Source of the DNA: Polaromonas sp.
GTDB lineage: Bacteria; Pseudomonadota; Gammaproteobacteria; Burkholderiales; Burkholderiaceae_C
Direction of reading: 5' to 3'
DNA: 58,105 nt
NCBI RefSeq assembly: GCF_029945895.1
Contig: NZ_JAQSDL010000030.1
Location: 1-58,105 of the forward strand
In this document: positions 9,258 to 19,244 of the stretch, in pieces
Position numbering within the stretch: position 1 is the stretch's first letter
Layout: each line of letters begins with the position of its first letter
Notes under the pieces: model-generated
Told to the model about the DNA's origin: nothing
The model's input: the letters and a program-made list of their open reading frames with translations, nothing else
The model's database searches: none
Translations under genes and position numbers: made by a program

Positions 9258-11834
9258 ATGTCCGACACCTCCGCTTCCCACGAATCCACCCGCCAGCTGG
9301 CGGCGGCGCTCATAGAGCAACGTTATTCACGCGGGCTGCGCTCCCTGTTGCTGATGCTGCTGGCCAGCCTGCCGCTGGTGCTCGGCCTGTCGCTTGCCCA
9401 GGAAATCGGCGACGTCCAGATCATCGTGATCGTCACCGCCCTGACACTGACTGTATTTGGCTACTGGCTGCTGCACCGCGGGTACTACCAGTGGACTGGC
9501 TACCTGCTGGTTTATGCCCTGATCGGGCTGTCGGCCGCTGGCATGGTGGCTTACGGCTCGGTCCGCAGTGCGCTGTTGCTGGGTTTTGTCGGCGCCGTGA
9601 TCGCCGCCGGAATGATGCAGGGGAAAAAGTCCCTGATCGCGGCGGTTGTGATGAGCTCCCTTGTCCTGGGCCTGCTGAGCTGGGCCGAACAGGCCGGCCT
9701 GCTGGTCAAGCCGGATTTTTCGGTCAACCTGAGGTTCTGGCTGGTCAATGTCCTGCTGCTCACCGGCATTGCCGGCAGCGTGTTCACCAGCCGTCAGGTG
9801 GTGCTACGGGCACTGCGCGAGCAGCATGCCGAATTGCGCCGGCGCGAGAAAGCTGAAGACGAACTGCGACTGAGCGAAGACCGCTTCAGCCGCATTTTTC
9901 GCAGCAGCCCGGCGGCCATCATCGTGCAGGACCTCGAAGCGATGACGGTACTCGACGTGAACCCCGCCTTCGAGCGCCTGTGGGGCTACACGCGTGATGA
10001 GTCCCTGGGCGGCACCGACGTTCACCTGTGGCAGGACCCGCAAGCGCGCAAGTCATTCCAGTTGCAGATGGCCACCTCGGGCCGTGCCATCAACCTGCCG
10101 CTGGAAGGCCGCAGAAAAGACGGCCGCCTGATCAGCGTCCTGCTGTCAACCGAAATTGAAGGCCGCGGCCAGGGCCGTATCGTGGTCTCCACCATCACCG
10201 ACGCCACCGCCGAAACCCAGGCCAGGCTGGCAGCGCGCCAGTCGGCCGAACTGTTCTCCAAGGCTTTTGATCACAGCCCCATCAACATGACCATCACGCG
10301 GGTTTCCGACGGCACCTTCCTGGCCGTCAATGCCGCCGAGGACTACGTGCAGGGTCTCACCCGGGAAGAACTGCTGGGCCGCACCTCGGTGGAAGCCGGG
10401 GTCTGGACCAGCGAGCAAGAGCGTGCGCAGTACATCGCCGAAATTCGTGCAAAGGACGGTGTGGTGCAGCGAGAAACCCGGATGCGGCATAAAAACGGGA
10501 CCATGATGGACTGCCAGATCTGGTCGGTCATCGTCGATATTGCCGGCGAGTCCTGCATCCTGAGCTCCACCATCAACATCAGCGAGCAAAAGCGCCGGGA
10601 AGCCCAGCTGATCGATGTCGCCAAAGCCCTGTCGAGCGGCACCGGCGAAGCCTTCTTCCGTTCCGTCGTCCAGCACCTGGCCATGGCCCTGGATGCAGAT
10701 CTGGTGATCGTGGGCGAAATCATGCCGGACCAGAGCGTGGCCTCACTGGCCATGGTTCAGGACGGCGAGTTGCAGCCTGACATCCGTTATGCGCTGGCCG
10801 GCACGCCCTGCGACCAGGCCCTCAGCCAGTCCGACCTGTGTGTCCACAACGAGGGCGTGCAACAACTTTTTCCGCACGACCGGGTTCTGGCGGAGGGCAA
10901 CTTCCACGCCTACGTGGGCGCGGCGTTGCGCGATGCCGATGGCACCCCCATAGGTGTCGCCAACGCCTTGTGGCGAAACCCCCAACCCCGCTCCGCCGAC
11001 CGGGACGCGCTGATGCAGATTTTTGCCAGTCGCATCACGGCCGAGCTGGTGCGCCTGCGGCGCGACCGCGAAATTTCGCGCTTCAATGAAACGCTGGAGC
11101 AGCGCGTCAACGAGCGCACCGAGCAGCTCCTGGCGACCAACGCAGAGCTGGAGTCTTTCGGCTATTCGGTCTCACACGACCTGCAGTCGCCGCTGCGCAG
11201 CATCGAGGGCTTCAGTGTGCTGCTGGCGCGCCGCCTCAAGGGCCGGCTCAGCGACGAGGAGCAGCGCCTGTTTGATCGCATCCGGGTCAACGTGGTGCGC
11301 ATGCACGAACTGATCAACGACCTGCTGGCGCTGGCCCGCGTCAGCAAGGGACGGCTGGTACTGGAGGAAGTCGACCTCAGCTTCATGGCGGAGCAGGTGG
11401 TCATGCAGGAAAGGCAACGCGACCCGAAGCGCCCGGTGAGTGTCACCATCCAGCCGGGCATCCAGGGCCGCTGCGACAGTAAACTCGCACGCATCATCCT
11501 TGAAAACCTGATCGGCAACGCCTGGAAATACTCGCGCCAGCAGTCGGAGGCGACCATCGAGTTCGGCCAGATGCCCGCGCGCGAGGGCGGGCGCAAGATG
11601 CTGTTCGTGCGCGACAACGGCGCCGGATTCAACATGGACTATGCGGACAGCCTGTTCAAGCCTTTCCACCGGCTGCACCATGAAACCGAATTTGAAGGCA
11701 GCGGCATCGGCCTGGCGACCGTGCACCGCATTCTGGAGCGGCACGGCGGGCTGATACGCGGGGAGTCATCCGAGGGTCAGGGCGCGTGTTTCTATTTTTC
11801 CTTCGATCCCCGGGTTGGCGCCATCGTGGCCTGA
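9258..11834 (+). CDS. Membrane-bound hybrid-sensory histidine kinase (PAS-PAS-GAF-HisKA-HATPase)
   Basis: 858 residues. Residues ~25-180 contain about six hydrophobic segments. Two PAS domains follow (~205-315, ~325-440; LFSKAFDHSPINMTI marks the second), then a GAF-like domain (~450-600). The HisKA H-box is YSVSHDLQSPLRSIEGF, and the HATPase has N-box ENLIGNAWKYS, G1 DNGAGFNM, an F-box LFKPFHRLH and G2 GSGIGLATV. The H-box sequence resembles phytochrome-like kinases, but the GAF domain cannot be shown to bind a bilin. No response regulator lies next to it, so it is an orphan kinase. The preceding gene is unrelated. Confidence 0.93.
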   Translation: MSDTSASHESTRQLAAALIEQRYSRGLRSLLLMLLASLPLVLGLSLAQEIGDVQIIVIVTALTLTVFGYWLLHRGYYQWTGYLLVYALIGLSAAGMVAYGSVRSALLLGFVGAVIAAGMMQGKKSLIAAVVMSSLVLGLLSWAEQAGLLVKPDFSVNLRFWLVNVLLLTGIAGSVFTSRQVVLRALREQHAELRRREKAEDELRLSEDRFSRIFRSSPAAIIVQDLEAMTVLDVNPAFERLWGYTRDESLGGTDVHLWQDPQARKSFQLQMATSGRAINLPLEGRRKDGRLISVLLSTEIEGRGQGRIVVSTITDATAETQARLAARQSAELFSKAFDHSPINMTITRVSDGTFLAVNAAEDYVQGLTREELLGRTSVEAGVWTSEQERAQYIAEIRAKDGVVQRETRMRHKNGTMMDCQIWSVIVDIAGESCILSSTINISEQKRREAQLIDVAKALSSGTGEAFFRSVVQHLAMALDADLVIVGEIMPDQSVASLAMVQDGELQPDIRYALAGTPCDQALSQSDLCVHNEGVQQLFPHDRVLAEGNFHAYVGAALRDADGTPIGVANALWRNPQPRSADRDALMQIFASRITAELVRLRRDREISRFNETLEQRVNERTEQLLATNAELESFGYSVSHDLQSPLRSIEGFSVLLARRLKGRLSDEEQRLFDRIRVNVVRMHELINDLLALARVSKGRLVLEEVDLSFMAEQVVMQERQRDPKRPVSVTIQPGIQGRCDSKLARIILENLIGNAWKYSRQQSEATIEFGQMPAREGGRKMLFVRDNGAGFNMDYADSLFKPFHRLHHETEFEGSGIGLATVHRILERHGGLIRGESSEGQGACFYFSFDPRVGAIVA

Positions 11835-11860
11835 GCGCCGCGGCAAGCCGTCAGGACAGA

Positions 11861-11877
11861 CCCCCGCGCGGCGGGGG
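11861..11877. other. GC hairpin between convergent genes
   Basis: CCCCCGC-GCG-GCGGGGG is a perfect 7-bp stem between the kinase stop (11834) and the hemerythrin stop (11893). No T-run follows on either strand, so it is a transcript-end hairpin at best. Confidence 0.4.
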
Positions 11878-11892
11878 CCGTGGTCAGGCCTC

Positions 11893-12375
11893 TCAGGCAG
11901 ACACCCCGTCATTGGCCAGCAGCTCTTCCTTGAGCGTCTTCAGATCGGCGACCATGCCCTTGAGGTCCATGTCGCTCTTGCGGGCCTTGGTGAACATCTC
12001 CTCACGCTCTTCCTCCACGTGATGGTCAATGTATTCGCCAAGCACAATGACCTTGGCGTCGAACAGCTCTTCGTCGGCTTCCATGCCCGAAATCTGCGCA
12101 ATCAGGTCCTTCGCGCTGGCATGCTCGACCTCGGCTTCGTTGAGCAACGCGTCGTCACCGATGGCCTCGCGCGCTGCGGGGTAGAAGATCTGCTCTTCGA
12201 TATCGGCATGCACGGTCAGCTCCTTGCAGATCCGGTCGGCCAGGGCCTTGCGTTCCGCGGCGGGCGCCTCGGTTTCACTGAGTTTTTTGAACTGGGTGAA
12301 CAGTTTCTTGACGGCAATGTGATCGGCATCGAGCAGATCGACGGCATCGTTCATCTTGGGCGGGGCTTTGCTCAT
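11893..12375 (-). CDS. Hemerythrin HHE domain protein
   Basis: 160 residues forming the four-helix HHE bundle that holds a di-iron site. Ligand candidates appear in order: His in LDADHIAVKKLF, His and Glu in LTVHADIEEQIFYP, Glu/His in EAEVEHASAKDL, and His-His-x-Glu-Glu in YIDHHVEEEREEMF. Members act in oxygen or nitric-oxide sensing, iron handling or repair of damaged iron centres; nothing here decides between these. It is convergent with the histidine kinase and preceded by a long intergenic region. Confidence 0.92.
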   Translation of the reverse strand: MSKAPPKMNDAVDLLDADHIAVKKLFTQFKKLSETEAPAAERKALADRICKELTVHADIEEQIFYPAAREAIGDDALLNEAEVEHASAKDLIAQISGMEADEELFDAKVIVLGEYIDHHVEEEREEMFTKARKSDMDLKGMVADLKTLKEELLANDGVSA

Positions 12376-12795
12376 GGTGGGCTTCCTGGTAATGGTAGGT
12401 TGGTGACTTGCAGCACCGGCAGTGCTGCATGCATGGCGGAGGGCCAGACACAGAAATGACTTTAGGTAGCGCCCTCATGCGCTTTTGTCAGACGCAGTTG
12501 ATGTTTTTGTAGGACAGCACGAAACGACGCCTCATTGCGATTTGTCCTATAGCCGGAGCCTGGAGACATTGAGCGTCGGCGCGTGAACTTGCTGAGTGGA
12601 AGACAGGGCCGCCCCGGCAGCGTGCCGTCCCTCCACACCGGACTGCCCTCGGCTTTTAGCCACAAAATTTTTCATCAAATCGGTCCGAAGTCCAATGAAA
12701 ACCGGCGTTAACTGCTATTTATTCTGTAGCAACCCCCAGAGTGCTACCATTTGCTGAAACTGGTTTCACGCCGTGTCCACGGCGCCTGCCTCGCC
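12376..12795. other. 420-bp intergenic region between divergent hemerythrin and LacI-family genes
   Basis: No credible gene is seen. It holds an inverted pair TGTAGGACA (12508-12516) / TGTCCTATA (12543-12551), possibly a LuxR/NarL-type site, and the PtxS-type operator at 12755-12768. An AT-richer stretch (12655-12725) probably carries the LacI-gene promoter. Confidence 0.5.
12755..12768. promoter_or_regulatory. PtxS-type operator TGAAACTGGTTTCA (autoregulatory site)
   Basis: A 14-bp palindrome with one central deviation, 28 bases upstream of the ATG at 12796. It differs by one base from the second site at 13925-13938. The position over the promoter/leader implies autorepression by the LacI-family protein. 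Confidence 0.8.
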
Positions 12796-13878
12796 ATGCC
12801 CACCTCTGCACTCCTGACTGCCACCGCTACCGCGCCGCGCCCCACCATTGCCGATGTGGCGCGTGCCGCCGGGGTGTCCAAAGCCACCGTCTCGCGCTTC
12901 CTGAACCACCGCGACAAGCTCCTGAGCCCTGACATCGCCAGCCGCGTCGAGGTCGCCGTCGCCGCCCTGTCCTATGTGCCCAGCCCGATGGCGCAGGCCC
13001 TCAAGCGCGGCCGCTCGCGCCTGATCGGCCTGGTCGTGGCCGACGTGACCAACCCGTTTTCCGTGGCCGTGCTGCGCGGGGCCGAAAAAGCCTGCCAGGA
13101 GGCCGGCTACCTGCTGATGCTGTACAACCTTGGCAACAACGGCGCGCGAGAACGCGAAGCCATTGAAGCCCTGACCTCTTACCAGGTCGATGGTTTCATC
13201 CTCAACACTCTGGGCCGGGATGCCGGGGCGGCGGCGGCGGCGGCGCGCCACGGCAAGCCGGTCGTGCTGGTGGACCGGCGCCACCAGGGCATGCAGGCTG
13301 ACTTTGTCTCGCTGGACAATGCCGGCTCGGTGCGTCTGGCAGCCAGCCATCTGGTCGAGCGCGGCTATCGCGAGCTGCTGTTCGTGTCGGAACCGGTCCG
13401 CGACGTCAGCTCTCGCGTGGAACGCGAAGCCGCCTTTCATGCCTTCCTCTTGGAGAGCTCAAGCTCGCCGGCAGTGACAGGCGCTACCTTCGAGAGCAGC
13501 GCCGACGATGCCGACGGACTGGACCAGGCCTTGCGGGCGCTGCGTCAGCGCGCCGGCCAGCGCCTGCCGGGCATCGTGGCAAGCAACGCGGTGGTCACCC
13601 TGCGGGTGGTCGCGGCCATGGCCAGACTCGGCTGGCGTTTCGGCGAGCAGGTGGGACTGGTCGGGTTTGACGAAACCGAATGGTCGCCCTACGTCGGCCC
13701 CGGCCTGACCACCATCGCGCAGCCGACCGACGATATCGGCCGCACGGCCGCTGACTGTCTGCTTGAGCGCCTACGCGGCCTGGCGCCGCCGGCGCGGCAG
13801 ATTCTGCTGCCCAGCCAGCTCATCGTGCGCGGCTCGTCCTCGCCACACCAGCCCGACCCGCCCTCCGGCCAGGCCTAG
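12796..13878 (+). CDS. ptxS: LacI-family transcriptional regulator, PtxS-like
   Basis: 360 residues. An N-terminal LacI helix-turn-helix (PTIADVARAAGVSKATVSRFL) is followed by a periplasmic-binding-protein-type effector domain (LIGLVVADVTNPFSVAVLRG; VGLVGFDETEWSPYVGPGLT). I chose ATG 12796; an in-frame TTG at 12751 would put the operator inside the gene. The binding sites in front of it and in front of the transporter match the known Pseudomonas PtxS palindrome TGAAACCGGTTTCA, whose effector is 2-ketogluconate. The kinase and dehydrogenase downstream also match the PtxS regulon. The symbol is therefore by analogy: the regulatory role is well supported, the effector inferred. Confidence 0.8.
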   Translation: MPTSALLTATATAPRPTIADVARAAGVSKATVSRFLNHRDKLLSPDIASRVEVAVAALSYVPSPMAQALKRGRSRLIGLVVADVTNPFSVAVLRGAEKACQEAGYLLMLYNLGNNGAREREAIEALTSYQVDGFILNTLGRDAGAAAAAARHGKPVVLVDRRHQGMQADFVSLDNAGSVRLAASHLVERGYRELLFVSEPVRDVSSRVEREAAFHAFLLESSSSPAVTGATFESSADDADGLDQALRALRQRAGQRLPGIVASNAVVTLRVVAAMARLGWRFGEQVGLVGFDETEWSPYVGPGLTTIAQPTDDIGRTAADCLLERLRGLAPPARQILLPSQLIVRGSSSPHQPDPPSGQA

Positions 13879-13891
13879 GGTTATCCATGCT

Positions 13892-13920
13892 TTCGGCAGG
13901 TACGGGAATTCTTCTATAAT
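13892..13920 (+). promoter_or_regulatory. Sigma-70 promoter of the sugar-acid transport operon
   Basis: A perfect TATAAT (13915-13920) lies 17 bases from a weak -35 (TTCGGC, 13892-13897). The operator at 13925-13938 covers the expected transcription start, so a bound repressor would block initiation. Confidence 0.7.
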
Positions 13921-13924
13921 TCAC

Positions 13925-13938
13925 TGAAACCGGTTTCA
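13925..13938. promoter_or_regulatory. PtxS operator TGAAACCGGTTTCA
   Basis: A perfect 14-bp palindrome just downstream of a TATAAT box and 107 bases before the first permease gene. It is identical to the operator described for Pseudomonas PtxS. Confidence 0.88.
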
Positions 13939-14044
13939 TAGACCTTCGCAACCTCTCCAGCTGAGTGTCCAGCACGTCGTTCCAGGAATTTTCGCGTTTC
14001 CCTGATTGCGGCGCCTGCGCGCCACCCAGCGCCGCCGCCCGTCC

Positions 14045-14716
14045 ATGAATTACACATTTCAATTCGGTGATGTCTTTGCAGCCTGGCCCCTGTTGCTCAA
14101 GGGCACCTGGAACACCATCGAGCTGTCGCTGCTGGCGATGCTGTTCGGGCTGGTCCTGGCCATCGCCTGCGCATGGGGCAAAACCGCCGGGCCCCGGCCC
14201 CTGCGGTTTGTGATCAATGCCTACATCGAGCTGATCCGCAACACGCCTTTCCTGGTGCAGCTGTTCTTCTTCTTTTTTGCACTGCCGGCGCTGGGCCTGC
14301 GCTGGTCAGCCTACACCGCGGCGCTGACGGCCATGGTCATCAACCTCGGGGCCTATGCGACGGAGATCATCCGCGCCGGCATCGAATCCATTCCCAAGGG
14401 CCAGATCGAGGCAGGGCTGGCGCTCAACCTCAAGCGCCACGAGATTTTCCGTTTTGTGATTCTCAAGCCGGCACTCAAGGCGATCTACCCGGCGCTGACC
14501 AGCCAGTTCATCCTGCTGATGCTCAGTTCAGCGGTGGTCTCGGCGATCTCCGCCGACGACCTGACCTCGGTCGCCGCCAACCTGCAGTCGCAGACCTTTC
14601 GCAGCTTCGAGATCTACATCGTGGTCGCCGGCATCTACCTGCTGCTGGCACTGGCCTTTTCCGCGCTGTTCCGCCTGATCTACCGGAGCAGCCTCAACTA
14701 CCCGGACCGCCGCTGA
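14045..14716 (+). CDS. ABC transporter permease, polar-amino-acid type (first of pair)
   Basis: 223 residues of the HisM/GlnP type, with the three-to-five-helix BPD_transp_1 core. The family motif ELIRNTPFLVQLFFFFFALP is present, as is the EAA loop region (IESIPKGQIEAGLALNLKRHEIFRFV) that contacts the ATPase. I chose ATG 14045 (MNYTFQFGDVF) over an upstream ATG at 14006. The stop overlaps the next permease start (TGATG), so the two are coupled. It forms the membrane channel with the next gene. Its place behind a PtxS operator suggests a sugar-acid cargo rather than an amino acid. Confidence 0.92.
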   Translation: MNYTFQFGDVFAAWPLLLKGTWNTIELSLLAMLFGLVLAIACAWGKTAGPRPLRFVINAYIELIRNTPFLVQLFFFFFALPALGLRWSAYTAALTAMVINLGAYATEIIRAGIESIPKGQIEAGLALNLKRHEIFRFVILKPALKAIYPALTSQFILLMLSSAVVSAISADDLTSVAANLQSQTFRSFEIYIVVAGIYLLLALAFSALFRLIYRSSLNYPDRR

Positions 14717-15369
14717 TGCGTACCTTCGGCCTTCCCGAATTCCTGTTCATCCTGCAGGCGGCGCAGTGGACCATTGTGCTGTCGCTGATCGCCTTTGCCG
14801 GTGGCGCCATCGGCGGGCTGATGATTGCCCTGGCGCGCACCTCCGGCAACCGTTCAGCACAGCTGCTGTCGGGCGGCTTCATCCAGATTTTTCAGGGCAC
14901 ACCGCTGCTGCTGCAGCTGTTCCTGGTGTTTTTCGGCGCGCCGGTGCTGGGTTTGGACATCAATCCCTGGGTCGCGGCCGGCGTGGCGCTGGTGCTCAAC
15001 AGCAGTGCCTTCCTCGGCGAAATCTGGCGCGGCTGCATCCAGGCGGTGCCAGCGGGACAGACGGAAGCAGCCCATGCGCTGAGCCTCTCCTACAGCGCGC
15101 GCCTGCGCGACGTGGTCCTGCCGCAGGCCTTCAAGATCGCGCTGGCGCCCACCGTGGGCTACATGGTGCAGATCATCAAGGGCACCTCACTGGCCGCCAT
15201 CATCGGCTTCACCGAGGTCACCCGCGCCGGCCAGATCATCAACAACGCCACTTTCCAGCCGCTCATCGTTTTCAGCGTGGTCGCGGCGATTTATTTCGTG
15301 CTGTGCTGGCCGCTGTCGCTGCTGGCCGCGCGGATGGAGCGCCGGCACGCCGCAGCGCTCTCACGCTGA
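14716..15369 (+). CDS. ABC transporter permease, polar-amino-acid type (second of pair)
   Basis: 217 residues, the same fold as the preceding permease. Motifs are GGFIQIFQGTPLLLQLFLVF (the RNTP-like region reads QGTP here) and the EAA loop RGCIQAVPAGQTEAAHALSL. The ATG overlaps the previous stop. Together the two make the heterodimeric transmembrane part of the importer. Confidence 0.92.
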   Translation: MRTFGLPEFLFILQAAQWTIVLSLIAFAGGAIGGLMIALARTSGNRSAQLLSGGFIQIFQGTPLLLQLFLVFFGAPVLGLDINPWVAAGVALVLNSSAFLGEIWRGCIQAVPAGQTEAAHALSLSYSARLRDVVLPQAFKIALAPTVGYMVQIIKGTSLAAIIGFTEVTRAGQIINNATFQPLIVFSVVAAIYFVLCWPLSLLAARMERRHAAALSR

Positions 15370-15428
15370 CCGCAAGGCAGCAGCTTCGCAGCTTTCGTTT
15401 CTTCCCCTCAATCCACGGAGACTTCCCC

Positions 15429-16235
15429 ATGATCAAATCCCTGCAACGCCGCGTGTTCACCGGCACCGCCCTCGCCCTCGCCATGGCCGCCACGCTGTCG
15501 GCCTGGGCCCCCGCGGCCAACGCGCAAAGCGTGGCTGACATCAAGAAAAAAGGCGAGCTCACCGTCGGCATGCTGGTGGACTTTCCGCCCTATGGCACGA
15601 CCAACAGCGCCAATCAGCCCGACGGTTACGACGCCGACGTGGCGCGCCTGATGGCCAAGGACCTCGGCGTCAAGCTCAACCTGGTGCCGGTGACCGGCCC
15701 CAACCGCATTCCCTTCCTGCTGACCAACAAGGTCGACCTGTTGGTCGCTTCGCTGGCCGTCACGCCCGAGCGCGCGAAGCAGGTGCAGTTCTCCAAGCCC
15801 TATGCCGCCGCCAGCATCGTGGTCTACGGCGACAAGAAGGCCGGCATCAAGACCGCCGCCGACCTCAAGGGCAAACGTGTCGGCGTGGCCCGGGCCAGCA
15901 CCCAGGACGTGGCGCTGACCGCCGTGGCGCCTGAAGGCACCGAGATCCGCCGCTTCGACGACGACGCCTCGGCCATGCAGGCGCTGATGTCCGGCCAGGT
16001 CGATGTGATCGGCTGCTCGACCACGGTCGCTGCGCAGATCGACAAGCGTGCGCCGGCCAACACCTATGAAAACAAGTTCCTGCTGCGCCAGCAGGTCATG
16101 GCGGTTGCCATGCGCCCCGGCCAGGCCGAGCTGCTCAAGACCGTGGACGACTTCGTCGCCCGCAACACGGCCAACGGCGAGCTCAACAAGCTGTACCGCA
16201 AGTGGCTGGAAACCGATCTGCCGAAAATGCAATAA
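15429..16235 (+). CDS. ABC transporter substrate-binding protein (SBP_bac_3 family)
   Basis: 268 residues with a Sec signal peptide (residues 1-34, cleavage near ANAQS). The mature protein is a typical family-3 solute receptor: GELTVGMLVDFPPYG, then DGYDADVARLMAKDLGVK and ASLAVTPERAKQVQFSKPY. Family 3 usually binds polar amino acids, in which an Arg in the pocket holds the alpha-carboxylate; here the equivalent region reads VTPERA. A carboxylate-bearing sugar acid (2-ketogluconate, or glucosaminate) is therefore chemically plausible. It is third of four transporter genes; the order permease-permease-receptor-ATPase is intact. Confidence 0.92.
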   Translation: MIKSLQRRVFTGTALALAMAATLSAWAPAANAQSVADIKKKGELTVGMLVDFPPYGTTNSANQPDGYDADVARLMAKDLGVKLNLVPVTGPNRIPFLLTNKVDLLVASLAVTPERAKQVQFSKPYAAASIVVYGDKKAGIKTAADLKGKRVGVARASTQDVALTAVAPEGTEIRRFDDDASAMQALMSGQVDVIGCSTTVAAQIDKRAPANTYENKFLLRQQVMAVAMRPGQAELLKTVDDFVARNTANGELNKLYRKWLETDLPKMQ

Positions 16236-16254
16236 ACCCCTGGACGGTGCTTTC

Positions 16255-17035
<781 letters not shown>

Positions 17036-17046
<11 letters not shown>

Positions 17047-18004
17047 AGGGACCGGCGTACAGGACAGCGCGCTGGACGTTGTCACCTTCGGCGAAGCCAT
17101 GCTGCTGCTGGTCGCCGACCGGCCCGGCCCTCTCGAGGACGCCGGGGCGTTCCACAAACGCACGGCCGGCGCCGAAACCAATGTGGCGATCGGCCTGGCC
17201 CGCCTGGGCCTGAAAGTCGGCTGGGCCAGCCGCCTGGGCACCGACATGATGGGCCGCTACCTGATCAAGGCCATGGCCGGCGAAGGCATCGACTGCTCGC
17301 ACGTGATCTGTGACCCCACGCAGAAAACCGGTTTCCAGTTCAAGGGCCGCGTGTTCGACGGCAGCGACCCGCCGGTGGAATACCACCGCCAGGGCTCGGC
17401 CGCCAGCCACATGGGGGTGCAGGACATCGACGAGGCCTGGCTGCTGTCGGCGCGGCATCTGCACGCGACCGGCGTGTTTGCCGCGGTGTCGGCCAGCACA
17501 CTGCCCGCCGCGCGCCGCACCCTGGACCTGATGCGCGCCGCTGGCCGCAGCGTGTCCTTCGACCCCAACCTGCGCCCCACGCTCTGGGCCAGCCCCGCGC
17601 TGATGCGTGAAGCCATCAACGACCTGGCAGCACGCGCCCACTGGGTGCTGCCCGGCCTCGAGGAAGGCCGCTTTCTCACCGGTGAAACCAGCGCCGAAGG
17701 CATTGCCCGCTTTTACCGCCAGCGCGGCGCACAACTCGTGGTCGTCAAGCTCGGCAGCGAGGGCGCGTATTTCGATGGCGACAGCGGCTGCGGCCACGTG
17801 CCCGGCTTTCCGGTGCCCGAGGTGGTCGACACCGTGGGCGCCGGCGACGGGTTTGCCGTCGGTGTGATCAGCGGCCTGCTCGACGGACTGAGCGTGCCGC
17901 AGGCGGTGCGACGCGGCGCCTGGATAGGCGCGCGCGCCGTGCAGGTGCTGGGCGACAGCGAAGGCCTGCCCACCCGCGCCGAACTCAACGCCGCCCAACT
18001 CTGA
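17036..18004 (+). CDS. PfkB-family sugar-acid kinase (2-ketogluconate or 2-keto-3-deoxygluconate kinase)
   Basis: 322 residues, ribokinase fold. The N-terminal PfkB signature region (GAETNVAIGLARLGLKVGWASRLG) and the C-terminal DTVGAGDGF with catalytic Asp271 are intact. Close relatives are KdgK (2-keto-3-deoxygluconate kinase) and KguK (2-ketogluconate kinase). The PtxS operators and the downstream 2-hydroxyacid dehydrogenase favour KguK, which makes 2-keto-6-phosphogluconate; sequence alone does not exclude KdgK. The gene overlaps the ATPase gene by 11 bases. Confidence 0.85.
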
Positions 18005-18018
18005 ACAAGGCTCTCCTC

Positions 18019-19002
18019 ATGCGCAAACACGTCCTGGTCTTTCGCGAACTGCCCCCGGACCAGCTGGCACGCCTGCAGGCGCAGCACGAGGTGACCGTAG
18101 CCAACCCGCGCATCCCCGCCCAGCTGCCGGCGTTTCGCGCAGCGCTGGCCACGGCCGAAGGCCTGATCGGCGCGAGTTACCCGGTGGATGAAGCGCTGCT
18201 TGCCGCCGCGCCGCGGCTGCGGGTCATCTCCAGCGTCTCTGTCGGCGTGGACAACTACGCGCTGCCCGCCCTGGCGGCACGCGGCATCCTGTTGTGCCAC
18301 ACGCCGGGCGTGCTCGACGAGACCGTGGCCGACACCGTGTTTGCCCTGCTGATGGCGACCAACCGCCGCATCGTCGAACTGGCAACCCTGGTCCGCGACG
18401 GCGGCTGGACAAAAAACATCGGCGAAGAAATGTTCGGTGTTGACGTGCATGGCAAGACGCTGGGCCTGCTCGGCTTTGGCCGCATCGGACAGGCCATTGC
18501 GCGCCGGGCAGCACTGGGCTTCGGCATGCCCGTGCTCTACCATGCACGCCGGCCTGTCGACCTGGCGGTACAGGCGCCCGAACTGCACGGCCGTGCCAGG
18601 CACACGCCGCTGGACGCGCTGCTGGCGCGCGCAGACATCGTGGTGGCCATGCTGCCCCTGTCCGGCGAAACACGCGGCCTGATGGGTGCGCGGGAGTTCG
18701 CGCTGATGAAAGCCGGCGCCATTTTTGTCAACGGCGGGCGCGGCGCCACGGTGCAGGAAGACGCCTTGTTGCAGGCGCTGGACCACGGCACGCTGCGCGC
18801 CGCCGGGCTGGATGTATTTGCCACCGAACCGCTGCCGATGGATTCGCCCCTGCGCCGCCATCCGAAAGTCACGGCCTTGCCGCACATCGGTTCGGCGACT
18901 TTCGAGACCCGGCACGCGATGGCCGAGCTGGCCACCACCAGCTTGTTACAGGCCCTGGCCGGTGAACGTCCGGCCGCGGTGTTCGACACCAGCACGTCGT
19001 AG
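18019..19002 (+). CDS. D-2-hydroxyacid dehydrogenase (2-ketogluconate / 2-keto-6-phosphogluconate reductase type)
   Basis: 327 residues. NAD(P)-binding motif LGLLGFGRIGQAIA. The catalytic triad positions are seen as Arg in NGGRGATV, Glu in DVFATEPLP and His in ALPHIGSAT. The family includes GhrB/TkrA (2-ketogluconate reductase) and KguD (2-keto-6-phosphogluconate reductase). Next to a PfkB kinase under a PtxS operator, a KguD-like role is the best reading, feeding 6-phosphogluconate into central metabolism. It is last in the operon, 14 bases after the kinase. A glyoxylate/hydroxypyruvate reductase remains possible. Confidence 0.87.
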   Translation: MRKHVLVFRELPPDQLARLQAQHEVTVANPRIPAQLPAFRAALATAEGLIGASYPVDEALLAAAPRLRVISSVSVGVDNYALPALAARGILLCHTPGVLDETVADTVFALLMATNRRIVELATLVRDGGWTKNIGEEMFGVDVHGKTLGLLGFGRIGQAIARRAALGFGMPVLYHARRPVDLAVQAPELHGRARHTPLDALLARADIVVAMLPLSGETRGLMGAREFALMKAGAIFVNGGRGATVQEDALLQALDHGTLRAAGLDVFATEPLPMDSPLRRHPKVTALPHIGSATFETRHAMAELATTSLLQALAGERPAAVFDTSTS

Positions 19003-19077
19003 CGGATCACTTCCCGGCTGTCGCGGCGTTGATGCGCTCAGGCGCTCAGGCGCGTCAATTCACAACCAGATCTGCCA

Positions 19078-19124
19078 ACAGCCCTTGTGCGGCGGGCGCT
19101 GGCAGCTATCGAAACAGGAGTGAT
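19078..19124 (+). repeat. AGCTATC-family dispersed repeat, copy 2
   Basis: GCCCTTGTGCGGCGGGCGCTGGC followed by AGCTATCGAAACAGGAGTG. The left part closely matches the minus-strand copy at 42617-42660 (GGCCCTTGCTGG...TTGGCAGCTAT). It lies in intergenic DNA. Confidence 0.55.
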
Positions 19125-19244
19125 TGGTCCGGCTGGAGTTCGGCCAGCACAGGCGCCCTCGCGCCGCACGCATCGCCCCATTCCACATTCCCTGCGCCGA
19201 CACGTCAAAGGTCCGACATGGCGGCGCGCGGCGCGTCCCCCCCG

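Noticed and set aside
12751..12795. TTG start at 12751 for the LacI-family gene
   Set aside because: It would place the operator inside the coding region and add 15 residues not typical of the family; ATG 12796 fits better.
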